Shown piece after piece: positions 17,024-25,639 of a stretch of DNA of 64,000 nt. A model generated the notes under the pieces. That model had not been told where the DNA came from and searched no databases. It saw only the letters and a list, made by a program, of their open reading frames with translations. Every line of letters starts with the position of its first letter. The first letter of the stretch is position 1. A program made the translations under genes and the position numbers. Source of the DNA: Lachnospiraceae bacterium MD308. Lineage in GTDB: Bacteria > Bacillota > Clostridia > Lachnospirales > Lachnospiraceae. Location of the stretch: positions 2,124,417 to 2,188,416 of the forward strand of contig KE159795.1 of NCBI GenBank assembly GCA_000403475.2. The letters run 5' to 3'.

Positions 17024-17869
17024 ATGGCAGGCATGTTATATCTGTGCGCAACCCCCATTGGGAATCTTGAGGACATGACTTTCCGCTGTGTGCGCATATT
17101 AAAAGAAGTGGATCTGATAGCGGCGGAGGATACGCGGGGAAGTATCAAGCTGCTGAATCATTTTGAGATAAAGACGCCGATGACAAGCTATCATGAATAC
17201 AATAAAGCAGAAAAAGGGCGCAAGCTTGTAAAGCGGCTGCTGGACGGAGAAAATATCGCACTGATAACAGACGCAGGAACGCCCGGCATCTCAGATCCGG
17301 GTGAAGAACTGGTGAAGATGTGTCACGAGGCAGGTGTTTTGGTAACGGCAGTTCCGGGGGCGGCGGCATGTGTTGCTGCGCTGACGATATCCGGGCTGTC
17401 TACGAGGAGATTCGCTTTTGAGGCATTTCTTCCGTCGGACAAAAAGGAGAGGCAGCAGGTGCTTGATACTTTGCGGGATGAACAGCGTACGATTGTTATA
17501 TACGAGGCACCGCACAGGCTTGTCCGTACACTAACGCTTCTTGAGGAAACGCTTGGCAATCGGAGAGTCAGCATCTGTAAGGAGCTGACTAAGAAGCATG
17601 AGACAGTGTTTCGGGCGGAGTTTCGCGAGGCGATAGCTTACTATAAGGAGCATGAGCCGCGGGGTGAGTATGTGCTTGTGATTGAAGGGAAATCTCATGA
17701 AGAGCTGCTTAGGGAGGAGCGGGCGCAGTGGGAGGAACTTTCGGTGGAGGAGCATATGGAGATTTATCTTAAGAATGGCCTGAGTAAAAAAGATGCCATG
17801 AAGCAGGTGGCAAAAGACAGGGGATTGGGAAAACGGGAGGTATACCAGATGTTGCTCAAGCAGGAATAA
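17024..17869 (+). CDS. rsmI: 16S rRNA (cytidine1402-2'-O)-methyltransferase
   Basis: 281 residues, tetrapyrrole-methylase fold. Conserved segments: MLYLCATPIGNLEDMT at the start, AEDTRGS, ALITDAGTPGISDPG, VPGAAACVAALTISG and YEAPHRLVRTL. It methylates the 2'-OH of C1402 in the ribosomal decoding site. The C-terminal 60 residues are the small helical domain of RsmI (NGLSKKDAMKQVAKDRG). ATG 17024 is preferred since GAGGAGGAG precedes it; the frame reaches back into trmN6 but that part is not conserved. Last gene of the holB block. Confidence 0.94.
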   Translation: MAGMLYLCATPIGNLEDMTFRCVRILKEVDLIAAEDTRGSIKLLNHFEIKTPMTSYHEYNKAEKGRKLVKRLLDGENIALITDAGTPGISDPGEELVKMCHEAGVLVTAVPGAAACVAALTISGLSTRRFAFEAFLPSDKKERQQVLDTLRDEQRTIVIYEAPHRLVRTLTLLEETLGNRRVSICKELTKKHETVFRAEFREAIAYYKEHEPRGEYVLVIEGKSHEELLREERAQWEELSVEEHMEIYLKNGLSKKDAMKQVAKDRGLGKREVYQMLLKQE

Positions 17870-17940
17870 ACGGCGTTTTTACAGGTAAAATCGCGGGTTG
17901 TACAATTTGTATAGAATATCATAGAAAAATTGTTCAACTT

Positions 17941-17950
17941 GGGTATACCC
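17941..17950. promoter_or_regulatory. Perfect 10-bp palindrome, candidate operator
   Basis: GGGTATACCC lies in the 192-bp gap before the sugar ABC ATPase gene, about 25 bp upstream of a TATACT that could be a -10 box. A regulator site is possible; no protein can be assigned. Confidence 0.3.
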
Positions 17951-18061
17951 CGAAACCGTCTTTTTTTATATACTCTTTAACAGAAGCGAAACATATTCTT
18001 AAACAGATATGCAGTGATGTTACGCAAAAAGCGATTAGAGAAGATCAGGAGGACGATTAAA

Positions 18062-19174
18062 ATGGCAAGTTTATCTTTACGTCACATTAACAAAACTTAT
18101 CCGAACGGATACGTAGCAGTTAAGGACTTCAACCTTGAGATTGAAGACAAAGAATTCATCATATTTGTAGGAGCTTCAGGATGTGGTAAATCTACAACAC
18201 TTCGTATGGTAGCCGGTCTGGAAGAGATTACAAGCGGTGAGTTATACATCGGCGACAAATTAGTAAATGATGTAGAGCCGAAGGACAGAGATATCGCGAT
18301 GGTATTCCAGAACTACGCTCTGTACCCACATATGACAGTATATGACAATATGGCATTTGGTCTTAAGTTAAGAAAGATTCCGAAGGATGAGATTGATAAG
18401 ATGGTTCGCGAGGCAGCAAGAATCCTCGACTTAGAGGCGCTCCTTGAGCGTAAGCCGAAGGCTCTGTCCGGTGGTCAGAGACAGCGTGTTGCTATGGGAC
18501 GTGCGATTGTACGTAATCCTAAGGTATTCCTTATGGATGAGCCTCTTTCCAACTTGGATGCTAAGCTCCGTGGACAGATGCGTATTGAGATTTCCAAGCT
18601 TCACCAGAGACTTGGTACAACAATCATCTATGTAACACATGACCAGACAGAGGCTATGACACTTGGTACAAGAATCGTAGTTATGAACGCTGGTATCGTA
18701 CAGCAGGTAGATACACCTCAGGTACTTTACGATGCACCGTGTAACCTGTTCGTTGCAGGATTCATCGGATCACCTCAGATGAACTTTGTTGACGCTACAT
18801 GTAAAGTAAAAGGCAATGATGTATACCTTGTAGCAGGACCTTCAGAGATCAAGCTTGCTCCGGAGAAAGCTAAGAAGCTTATCGACGGCGGATATAACGG
18901 AAAGACAGTTGTTCTTGGTATCCGTCCAGAAGATGTTCATGACGAGCCAGACTTCCTTGCTAAGTCTCCTGATACTGTTATCGAAGCTAAGATTCGTGTA
19001 TACGAGATGCTTGGTGCAGAAGTATTCTTATACTTCGATTATGAAGGCGCTAATATGACAGCAAGAGTAGAGCCCAGCACAACAGCAAGAACAGGCGATA
19101 CTGTTAAATTCGCTCTCGATGCTTCTAAGATTCATGTATTCGATAAAGAGACAGAGAACGCAATTACAAACTAG
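18062..19174 (+). CDS. Sugar ABC transporter ATP-binding protein (MsmX/UgpC type)
   Basis: 370 residues. Walker A GASGCGKST at about residues 37-45, Q-loop in VFQNYALYPHMTV, signature LSGGQRQRV near 135, Walker B VFLMDEP near 156, H-loop in VTHDQTEAM. The C-terminal 130 residues form the MalK-like OB-fold regulatory domain with GIRPEDVHDEP. Such stand-alone ATPases energise several CUT1 sugar or oligosaccharide importers; no permease or binding protein is nearby. GGAGG precedes ATG 18062. Codon choice is strongly biased compared with neighbours (for example GTA, CTT and ACA), a sign of high expression. It has its own terminator. Confidence 0.93.
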   Translation: MASLSLRHINKTYPNGYVAVKDFNLEIEDKEFIIFVGASGCGKSTTLRMVAGLEEITSGELYIGDKLVNDVEPKDRDIAMVFQNYALYPHMTVYDNMAFGLKLRKIPKDEIDKMVREAARILDLEALLERKPKALSGGQRQRVAMGRAIVRNPKVFLMDEPLSNLDAKLRGQMRIEISKLHQRLGTTIIYVTHDQTEAMTLGTRIVVMNAGIVQQVDTPQVLYDAPCNLFVAGFIGSPQMNFVDATCKVKGNDVYLVAGPSEIKLAPEKAKKLIDGGYNGKTVVLGIRPEDVHDEPDFLAKSPDTVIEAKIRVYEMLGAEVFLYFDYEGANMTARVEPSTTARTGDTVKFALDASKIHVFDKETENAITN

Positions 19175-19192
19175 TTTATAACCATGAGTTTA

Positions 19193-19233
19193 GAACCGGC
19201 TTTCAATATGAGAGCCGGTTCAATTTTCTTTAT
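19193..19233 (+). terminator. Intrinsic terminator of the ABC ATPase gene
   Basis: GAACCGGCT (19193-19201) pairs perfectly with AGCCGGTTC (19213-19221) around an 11-base loop, followed by AATTTTCTTT. Confidence 0.9.
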
Positions 19234-19296
19234 ATAAATTAATTAGACACAGTTTTTACTGTGTGGTAGAATGGGAAAGAGCAGGAGGTGGTATGC

Positions 19297-20388
19297 TTGT
19301 TGTCAAATCAGATTTTGCACAAGACGGTGCAGGATATCAAGAAGATAACCGGTTTTGAGTGTGCGGTTTGGGATATGCGGGGAATCTGTCTTGTCATGAC
19401 GAATGAGAAGATGGTGGGACTTGACAAGAGGATTGCTGTATTTACCGGGACAGTAGAAACCGAGCCTATGAGAATCGGCGATGGGACAGGACTGTTCCTT
19501 GTCAGTGATGAGGGAAAGCCGACTTATATACTGGCGCTTGCAGGAGAGGGAGAGGCCCTTGCCATGGCCGGAGAGCTGGGAGTGAGCCAGCTTTCGAATC
19601 TCTTGTTTGTCTACAAGGAGAAGATGGACAAGAATCGGTTTATACAGAATTTGATTCTGGATAATCTGCTGTTGGTCGACATCTATAATCAGGCAAAGAA
19701 GATGAAGATTCCTGTGGAGCTTAGGCGGGCAGTATTTTTGGTTGAGGCGAGAAATGAAGGCGAAAACTTAATCTTAGATACGTTGAAAGGCTTGTATGCT
19801 ACCGGGACAAGAGATTTTGTTACGGCGGTTGACGAAAAGCACGTCATACTTGTGAAAGCTGTAGAGAATACAGAGGATTACGGGGATTTGTCGAAGACAG
19901 CGCGGACGATTGCCGACACACTGAATATGGAAGCAATGGTCAGTGTGCGAGTTTCTTACGGCACGATTATAGATGAGCTTAAGGATGTATCTAAATCATA
20001 TAAGGAAGCGGCTATGGCGCTGGAGGTAGGAAGAGTATTTTATGAGGAAAAGACAATTCTTGCGTACAATGAGCTTGGTATCGGGCGCTTGATTCACCAG
20101 CTTCCGGAATCTTTGTGTAAGATGTTTTTGCGGGAGGTATTTGATGGGGATGTGGACGGGATGTTCGACGACGAAGAGCTACAGACAGTATTTACCTTCT
20201 TTGACAATAATCTGAATATATCGGAGACGGCAAGGCAGCTTTATATTCACCGCAATACGCTGGTGTACCGGCTGGAGAAGATTCAGAAACGAACGGGGCT
20301 TGATGTAAGGGTGTTTGATGATGCGCTTACTTTCAAGATTGCTATGATGGTGGCGGATCATATGAGATCGGTGAGAGAAGGCTGCTAG
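19297..20388 (+). CDS. CdaR/PucR-type helix-turn-helix transcriptional regulator
   Basis: About 363 residues. The N-terminal 130 residues resemble the sugar-diacid recognition domain of CdaR (LLSNQILHKTVQDI at the start). A GGDEF-like-fold middle part follows, and the C-terminus holds the PucR HTH: NLNISETARQLYIHRNTLVYRLEKIQKRTGLD near residue 310. The preferred start is TTG 19297 or 19300, placed 6-9 bases after AGGAGGTGG; a GTG at 19288 overlaps the ribosome site. Regulators of this group sense small carbon acids. The target is unknown; the neighbouring ABC ATPase gene or the regulator itself are possible. Its stop codon lies in the left end of a palindromic element. Confidence 0.82.
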   Translation: MLSNQILHKTVQDIKKITGFECAVWDMRGICLVMTNEKMVGLDKRIAVFTGTVETEPMRIGDGTGLFLVSDEGKPTYILALAGEGEALAMAGELGVSQLSNLLFVYKEKMDKNRFIQNLILDNLLLVDIYNQAKKMKIPVELRRAVFLVEARNEGENLILDTLKGLYATGTRDFVTAVDEKHVILVKAVENTEDYGDLSKTARTIADTLNMEAMVSVRVSYGTIIDELKDVSKSYKEAAMALEVGRVFYEEKTILAYNELGIGRLIHQLPESLCKMFLREVFDGDVDGMFDDEELQTVFTFFDNNLNISETARQLYIHRNTLVYRLEKIQKRTGLDVRVFDDALTFKIAMMVADHMRSVREGC

Positions 20389-20550
20389 TGTACTGACCGA
20401 ATTATATTTAGCTAAACTCCGCAGAATATTTTTCTGAGAGTGCTGTTTCCCAAACGCAGGCGTAGCGGGCTACGCTGAGGCTTGGGGAATAGTTCTATCA
20501 GGAAAATAGGCAAGGAATTTTAGCTAAATATAATCGTGTCAGCACACTAG
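20385..20550. mobile_element. Palindromic MITE-like element
   Basis: About 166 bp bounded by near-perfect inverted ends. Left: CTAGTGTACTGAC, three to four variable bases, then ATTATATTTAGCTAAA (20385-20416). Right: the reverse complement of the same pattern, TTTAGCTAAATATAAT to GTCAGCACACTAG (about 20519-20550). Inside, GCGTAGC/GCTACGC and CCCAA/TTGGG nest into an inner hairpin, so the whole unit can fold into one rod. No coding capacity. Both ends carry CTAG. It sits between converging genes and supplies the TAG stop of the upstream regulator. Confidence 0.65.
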
Positions 20551-20581
20551 ACTGCGGCAGTTAGAAGATTCGGTTAATAAA

Positions 20582-20624
20582 GAAAGGAGCCGGGAATCAG
20601 GGATTTCCAGCACCTTTCTTTTTA
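20582..20624. terminator. Bidirectional terminator between converging genes
   Basis: GAAAGG-GC-GGGAA at 20582 pairs with TTTCC-GC-CCTTTC ending at 20618, with two single-base mismatches, followed by TTTTTA on the plus strand and preceded by A-rich sequence that gives Ts on the minus strand. Confidence 0.75.
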
Positions 20625-20637
20625 ATGTAGATTTAAT

Positions 20638-21798
20638 CTAATCATTTTCTACTGCTGTCTTAAATTCGGCCTTAATTTTACCGAGCAGATGGGCATCATC
20701 CATAATTTCTTTCCCTGTCATGGCGAGTGCGCAGACGTTTTTGGCTAATGCCTCTTTTGCGGGTTCACGCAAAGTCGCTTCTCTGAACTCTATGGTGTGA
20801 GTTGAATATTCCTCTCCCGGCGCCATAATATTGAATGATGGATGAATCGTCGGACATACGTGGCTGACATTTCCCACATCTGTAGAGCCGTTGGCTTCCC
20901 CTGCCTCTTCGATATCAGAGATTCCCATTTTTGCTAAATTCCTGCAAAGGCAGTCTTGAAGTGTATGGTTTGTCAGCAGATTATCGTTTCCGGTTTCGTA
21001 TTCTGTAATTTTAAGCCTGGCGCCCGCCGCGGCTGCACCTGCTTGTGCACAGGCGCAGACCTTTCCGGCCAGTTCTTCTAAATAAGATTTGCTTGTAGCG
21101 CGGACATAAAATTCAGCGCAGGAAAAGTCCGGGATGGTATTTGCCGCTGTCCCTCCGTTTTTGATGATTCCGTGGATTCTCGACGTGGGCAAAATCTGCT
21201 GTCTGAGCAGCCCGATATTTACAAATGTGGAAATGCAGGCGTCCAGCGCATTGATGCCTGTGTGCGGAGCGGCCGCAGCGTGAGCCGCTTTTCCGGTGAA
21301 AGTAAACCGCAGCGCTTTTAAAGCAAAAGAGATACCGCTCTTTACATTCTTATAGAATGGATGGGAGATCAAAGCAACATCTATGTCGTCAAAAGCTCCG
21401 TTAGCGGCATAGATTACTTTGGCGCCGTCAGTTTCCTCGGCAGGCGTTCCGATGACAACTACGCGCCCTTTGGTATCACCTAGATGTTCCTTTAGATGAA
21501 TTGCGGCTCCGGTACTTAATGTTCCCATGATATTATGTCCGCAGCCATGCCCCACTTCAGGCAGTGCATCGTATTCCGAGAGATAGGCAATCGTTGGGCC
21601 ATCACCGTTTGTATACTCGGCTCGAAAGCCGGTTTTGATTCCCATATATCCGTATTCTACCTGAAAGCCATGCTTTTTCAAAAGCTCCACATGAGCCGAG
21701 GAAGACTTGTATTCTTCGTATCCCAGCTCAGGGTGGTTATAAATATACTGGTTTAGTTCGAGAAGTTCTTCTTTTAATTTGTTATCTATGCAATTCAT
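20638..21798 (-). CDS. M20 family metallopeptidase / amidohydrolase (AbgB-like)
   Basis: 386 residues, M20D-type. Zinc ligands sit in SEYDALPEVGHGCGHN (near residue 80) and in GTPAEETDGAK (near 120), with SHPFYKN and FTGKAAHAAAAPHTGINALDA marking the start of the dimerisation domain. Close relatives cleave the amide of p-aminobenzoyl-glutamate, N-acyl amino acids or dipeptides; the substrate here is not identified. It is the last gene of a three-gene minus-strand set (DUF1177 protein, YfcC carrier, this hydrolase), 14 bp after the carrier. The carrier probably brings in its substrate or exports a product. Confidence 0.88.
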   Translation of the reverse strand: MNCIDNKLKEELLELNQYIYNHPELGYEEYKSSSAHVELLKKHGFQVEYGYMGIKTGFRAEYTNGDGPTIAYLSEYDALPEVGHGCGHNIMGTLSTGAAIHLKEHLGDTKGRVVVIGTPAEETDGAKVIYAANGAFDDIDVALISHPFYKNVKSGISFALKALRFTFTGKAAHAAAAPHTGINALDACISTFVNIGLLRQQILPTSRIHGIIKNGGTAANTIPDFSCAEFYVRATSKSYLEELAGKVCACAQAGAAAAGARLKITEYETGNDNLLTNHTLQDCLCRNLAKMGISDIEEAGEANGSTDVGNVSHVCPTIHPSFNIMAPGEEYSTHTIEFREATLREPAKEALAKNVCALAMTGKEIMDDAHLLGKIKAEFKTAVEND

Positions 21799-21812
21799 AT
21801 CATACTCCTGTT

Positions 21813-23213
21813 TTAGAATGGACCGTAATTAATAGCAGTTGCAACTGTGATGGCAATTGCTTCCATCGCGAATAGGATTCCGCCCAGAGGCAGAACGAAT
21901 TTGTACCATTTATCCATAGGAAGTTTCATCATGCCGCACCAGGTTGCTACAGATGTAGGCCAGATCATATTGGAAAATCCGTCGCCGAACTGGTATGCAA
22001 GAACCGCGACCTGTCTTGGCAGACCCACCATATCGGCAATCGGAACCATAATTGGCATACTGGTTACGGCCTGACCGCTTCCGGATGGGATGAAGAAGTT
22101 CAGCAGATTTTGTACGACAAGCATCATAAGCCCGGACAGATATTTGGAATTTGTATTTGCAATATTTACGATAGCGTTAGTAAAGGTATCCATGATCATC
22201 CCATCCTGCATGACAAGGAGAATTACTTTTGCCACACCGCAGACCAGCGCGCCGAACATGATGTCTCTGCATGCTTCGATAAATATCTGGGCAATCTCGC
22301 TGAAATTGTATCTTTGGATTAGTCCCACCAGGATCATCATGCCGATGAAAAGCCCCGCGATTTCGTTGATGTACCAGCCTAAGTTTACAGCTCCGTACAT
22401 GATAAGGATAACGGTAATCAGAAACAGCAGCATACTGATTTTATGTCTTGGTGTGAACTCGGTTTTGATCAGTTCTTCTTCTGACAGGCCGTTTGCGCTG
22501 AGTTCTACATCCTTTACGATGCTCAGTTCCGGATTCTTCTGCACCTTCTTTGCATAGCGCATGACATACCATATAGACACACACATGAACACAACAAATA
22601 CAGCACATCTGAAAATAAGTCCTGAAAACATGGGAAGTTCTGCCACTGTATGCGCAACACCGATTGTGAATGGATTTACCGTGGCAGCCGCAAATCCTGT
22701 TATAACTCCTACATACACCATGGCTCCGCCCACAAGTGCGTCATATCTGAGTGCCACGGCAATGCCCATAAATACGGGGATAAAGCCAAACGTTTCTTCT
22801 GTCATGCCGAAGGTGGAGCCGCATAAGCCGAAGATAAGCATGAATAAAGGAATGATAAACCCTCTGTGCCCGTGAAGCTTTCTCAGCATAGCGCCGACTG
22901 CCGCATCAAATGCTCCGCATTTCATCTGCATATATACAAAGGCATATGCAAAGAAGATAAAGAATATAATTCCGGAGGAATCAATCATCGCTTCCTGTAC
23001 CAGTGTCAGCAGACGGAACAACCCAACGGGATTGCCGTCAACTTTATGAAACGTCCCGGGAACGACCATAGTCCTTCCGGATGCTTCGTCTACGATACGT
23101 TCAAACTCTCCCGCCGGGACAATCCAGGTCAGAATCGCCATGATGACAATGATAATTCCCAGGATGACATAGGTATGGGGTATCTTAAAGCCTTTCTTTT
23201 CTTTTTCGTTCAT
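21813..23213 (-). CDS. YfcC family transporter (DcuC/AbgT-like)
   Basis: 466 residues with about 12 hydrophobic helices. The start, KIPHTYVILGIIIVIMAILTWIVPAGEFER, is typical of YfcC, and the C-terminal NFFIPSGSGQAVTSMPIMVP motif is the conserved helical hairpin of the ion-transporter superfamily. YfcC proteins are predicted carriers for dicarboxylates, amino acids or short peptides. Placed between an M20 amidohydrolase and a DUF1177 protein, so an amide-containing acid or dipeptide is a reasonable substrate guess. Start ATG 23213 follows a GGAGG site. Confidence 0.88.
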   Translation of the reverse strand: MNEKEKKGFKIPHTYVILGIIIVIMAILTWIVPAGEFERIVDEASGRTMVVPGTFHKVDGNPVGLFRLLTLVQEAMIDSSGIIFFIFFAYAFVYMQMKCGAFDAAVGAMLRKLHGHRGFIIPLFMLIFGLCGSTFGMTEETFGFIPVFMGIAVALRYDALVGGAMVYVGVITGFAAATVNPFTIGVAHTVAELPMFSGLIFRCAVFVVFMCVSIWYVMRYAKKVQKNPELSIVKDVELSANGLSEEELIKTEFTPRHKISMLLFLITVILIMYGAVNLGWYINEIAGLFIGMMILVGLIQRYNFSEIAQIFIEACRDIMFGALVCGVAKVILLVMQDGMIMDTFTNAIVNIANTNSKYLSGLMMLVVQNLLNFFIPSGSGQAVTSMPIMVPIADMVGLPRQVAVLAYQFGDGFSNMIWPTSVATWCGMMKLPMDKWYKFVLPLGGILFAMEAIAITVATAINYGPF

Positions 23214-23226
23214 TTTGTGCTCCTCC

Positions 23227-24171
23227 TTATTCGCCTGCCGTACCGGTAGTCTGCAAATGTTTCATGCTGCCGTACCGCCTTCGTGCCTCGGTGTATTCTC
23301 CCTCATCGTAAAATCTACATGTTTTCCTGCCAAAGTCTTTGGCGACCTCAACCAGAAATCTTGCGGCGGCTTCTACGTCTGCAAATTGTGTGGCGCCGGT
23401 GGCGCATCCTGCTACAGAACTTTCTGCTGCAATTGCCACGCCCACCGTAGGCGCGGATGTTGCTGTGCAGGGCTGCAAAATACTGTTCAGATGATACAAT
23501 TCATTTCCATAAGGTGTGATGTCCAATGTGCTCAGGGAAAATACATGGGGAAGGCGGCCTGTTACCCGCTCGGCTACATCCAGGAGATCTTCGCTGCAAT
23601 GCAGGATATATCCTTCTTTTACTGTATTGGATATGGCGATTCCGCGGTGGTTGATGATACGGTTCCCTTTTGTCGTATCTACGGAGAGGATGGCGTCTAG
23701 TTCCGGAGAAACTTCCTCTGCATTGACGCGGGACATTTCTACGGGGGAATCCATAAAAGGAACCGGTTCGTGGGCTCTTGTGGGAGCGTCCGGGCAGATG
23801 TGGGTAGAGATGATTACATCTCCTTCTAAATAGTCGCCCTTAAACTGCATGTCCAGAATCTTTGCGGCGGCGGCCAGAGCTGCCAGAGCCCCGTCCCCAT
23901 CAGAGACAAATCCGGTCATCTCCGGACGGGCGCCGAGTCCGCCGAGTCTGCCCAGAAGTCCGATTGTGGGGGCATCCATACCTTTGCTTTTTCCATGGCT
24001 TCCCGGAATTTTGATCCTGACCATATCGGTCTTTCCTTTCGGGCCATGAAGCGGGTATATGTGGATATCCGCCTGAGGATTTACAGACAGCAGATACTCT
24101 TTGACGCTTTGACCGCAGGCCGTTGGCGTATCTAAGATATCAAAAAGTTCAATTACTTGTTTTAACAGCAT
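23227..24171 (-). CDS. DUF1177 domain protein
   Basis: 314 residues, cytoplasmic. The sequence matches the conserved pattern of DUF1177: an N-terminal VIELFDILDTPTACG, a GPKGKTDMVRIKIPG strand, PTIGLLGRLGGLGARP, STHICPDAPTR and HVFSLSTLDITPYGNEL. No function is established. His, Asp and Cys in STHICPDAP and the DGDGAL loop look like a metal or catalytic site, but that is inference. It is the first gene of the minus-strand set with the YfcC carrier and M20 hydrolase, and divergent from a PucR-type regulator. Confidence 0.82.
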   Translation of the reverse strand: MLLKQVIELFDILDTPTACGQSVKEYLLSVNPQADIHIYPLHGPKGKTDMVRIKIPGSHGKSKGMDAPTIGLLGRLGGLGARPEMTGFVSDGDGALAALAAAAKILDMQFKGDYLEGDVIISTHICPDAPTRAHEPVPFMDSPVEMSRVNAEEVSPELDAILSVDTTKGNRIINHRGIAISNTVKEGYILHCSEDLLDVAERVTGRLPHVFSLSTLDITPYGNELYHLNSILQPCTATSAPTVGVAIAAESSVAGCATGATQFADVEAAARFLVEVAKDFGRKTCRFYDEGEYTEARRRYGSMKHLQTTGTAGE

Positions 24172-24264
24172 TTTTCTCCTCCTTCTTACTCTCTTTTATT
24201 CTTATTTTAAATAGTATGGTAAGGCTGGTCTACATTCATAAAATCTGAATCTGTCTTTTCTTTT

Positions 24265-24279
24265 TGTGCGTTTTGCACA
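24265..24279. promoter_or_regulatory. Candidate operator between DUF1177 and PucR genes
   Basis: TGTGC-GTTTT-GCACA, a perfect 5+5 inverted repeat in the 190-bp divergent gap. It is a plausible site for the adjacent PucR-type regulator, by position only. Confidence 0.4.
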
Positions 24280-24361
24280 TATTTTCTGTAAAAATAATTG
24301 ATTTTCATTCCGTTTTATCGTTCGAAATGTTAAAATAGATTCCAGAAGGAGGTATTTGGTC

Positions 24362-25519
24362 ATGTCTGTTACCGTAAAAGATGTTTTGGAGCTTCCCGCT
24401 TATAAGGATTGCCGTCTGATTGCCGGGAGCCGGGGAATTTACAATATAGTTCTGTACGCGGATGGCATGGAAGTTCCTGATATTAAACCATGGCTTCGCC
24501 CCCATCTCCTTATGATTACGACAGGATACTCTATCAGAAATTTCCCGAATGCCGTGACGCAGCTTATTTTGGATTTGCATCATGCGGGGTGCGCCGCGCT
24601 TGCGATTAAGACAAAATTTGTCGGGGAGATCAGCCCGGATGCCATCCAAACTGCGGAGGAGCTGGGGTTTCCTGTTATCGTAGTGCCCGACGGGGTCCCG
24701 GCGTCTGATCTTTATGTTCCGCTTATGAACCTGATTTACAGTGAACAGGATACCCAGCTGCAGAGTAACTATTTTTTTATTGATCTTATGAATGGGGCAA
24801 TCCGTTCTGAGGAAGAAGCAAAACTCAGGATTCAGTCTATAAGGTGGCCGAAGTTCCCTTTCCGGCTTTTATTGTTTCACATCAAGAATGAACAGCGCAC
24901 CTTTAGCCACAATGAAGAAATGCTCAAGAAAAGTCTTTGCCATTTTTCTGATAAGCTGGAGAGATATATCCTGCTTCCCGGTAATGAAAATGTGCCAGTG
25001 CTTCTTTCAGATAATGGAAAGGATGTTTTGTTCAGCGATATTTGCTCTCAGGTCTGTGATTATATTGACCGGCAGTTTAGGCTGGCTGCCTGCGCCGGTA
25101 TTTCAGACAGGATTACCACTTATATTGGTTTGCGCCAGGGATTTCAGGACGCGTTGGAGGCGGTAAAAATCGGACTTATTGAAAAGCCGGACCAGACGGT
25201 ATTTTTTATAAAAGATTTTCGGCTGGAACAGGTGCTTCTGGATTTTAAGGGAAATCCGAAACTTCAGAAATATCTGGATGATACTTTTTCAACTTTACGT
25301 GCTTATGACTTGCACCATAAGAGCAATCTGATGGATACGCTGTCTGTCCTGACGGCGTCCCTTGGTTCTAAGGTAAATACTGCCGAAAGATTGTTTCTGC
25401 ATCGGAATACGTTAATCTACCGGATTAATAAAATAGAAGAGCTGACAGGGTTAGACTTGTCCGACAGCAACACGATTTCCCGTCTGCTCTTTTTGTTCAA
25501 AATACAGCCATATCTGTAA
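24362..25519 (+). CDS. PucR family transcriptional regulator
   Basis: 385 residues. The N-terminal domain (SVTVKDVLELPAYKDCRLIAG, then LLMITTGYSIRN and GFPVIVVP) is the purine-catabolism-regulator sensor domain. The C-terminus has the PucR HTH: KVNTAERLFLHRNTLIYRINKIEELTGLD near residue 345. ATG 24362 is chosen because AGAAGGAGGT lies 8 bases before it. Divergent from the DUF1177-YfcC-M20 set and 120 bp upstream of the hydratase, it is the obvious local regulator of both flanks. Its inducer is unknown; PucR-like proteins respond to purine breakdown products, sugar acids or amino acid derivatives. Confidence 0.88.
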   Translation: MSVTVKDVLELPAYKDCRLIAGSRGIYNIVLYADGMEVPDIKPWLRPHLLMITTGYSIRNFPNAVTQLILDLHHAGCAALAIKTKFVGEISPDAIQTAEELGFPVIVVPDGVPASDLYVPLMNLIYSEQDTQLQSNYFFIDLMNGAIRSEEEAKLRIQSIRWPKFPFRLLLFHIKNEQRTFSHNEEMLKKSLCHFSDKLERYILLPGNENVPVLLSDNGKDVLFSDICSQVCDYIDRQFRLAACAGISDRITTYIGLRQGFQDALEAVKIGLIEKPDQTVFFIKDFRLEQVLLDFKGNPKLQKYLDDTFSTLRAYDLHHKSNLMDTLSVLTASLGSKVNTAERLFLHRNTLIYRINKIEELTGLDLSDSNTISRLLFLFKIQPYL

Positions 25520-25548
25520 AGGGCGTAGGAAAACACGTCATTGTGCTA

Positions 25549-25576
25549 TTGTATTATTAATAAAATGTGTTAAAAT
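25549..25576 (+). promoter_or_regulatory. Probable promoter of the hydratase gene
   Basis: TTGTAT (25549-25554), 16-base spacer, TAAAAT (25571-25576), about 60 bp before the hydratase start. Confidence 0.45.
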
Positions 25577-25639
25577 GGGTGATGTAAAAGAAGGAAGAAC
25601 AAATAGAGAAAAAACAAGGGATAGGAGGAATTAAGTAAC

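Noticed and set aside
16525-17148. Minus-strand 207-codon frame under trmN6
   Set aside because: Antisense shadow of a well-supported gene spanning two genes' boundary.
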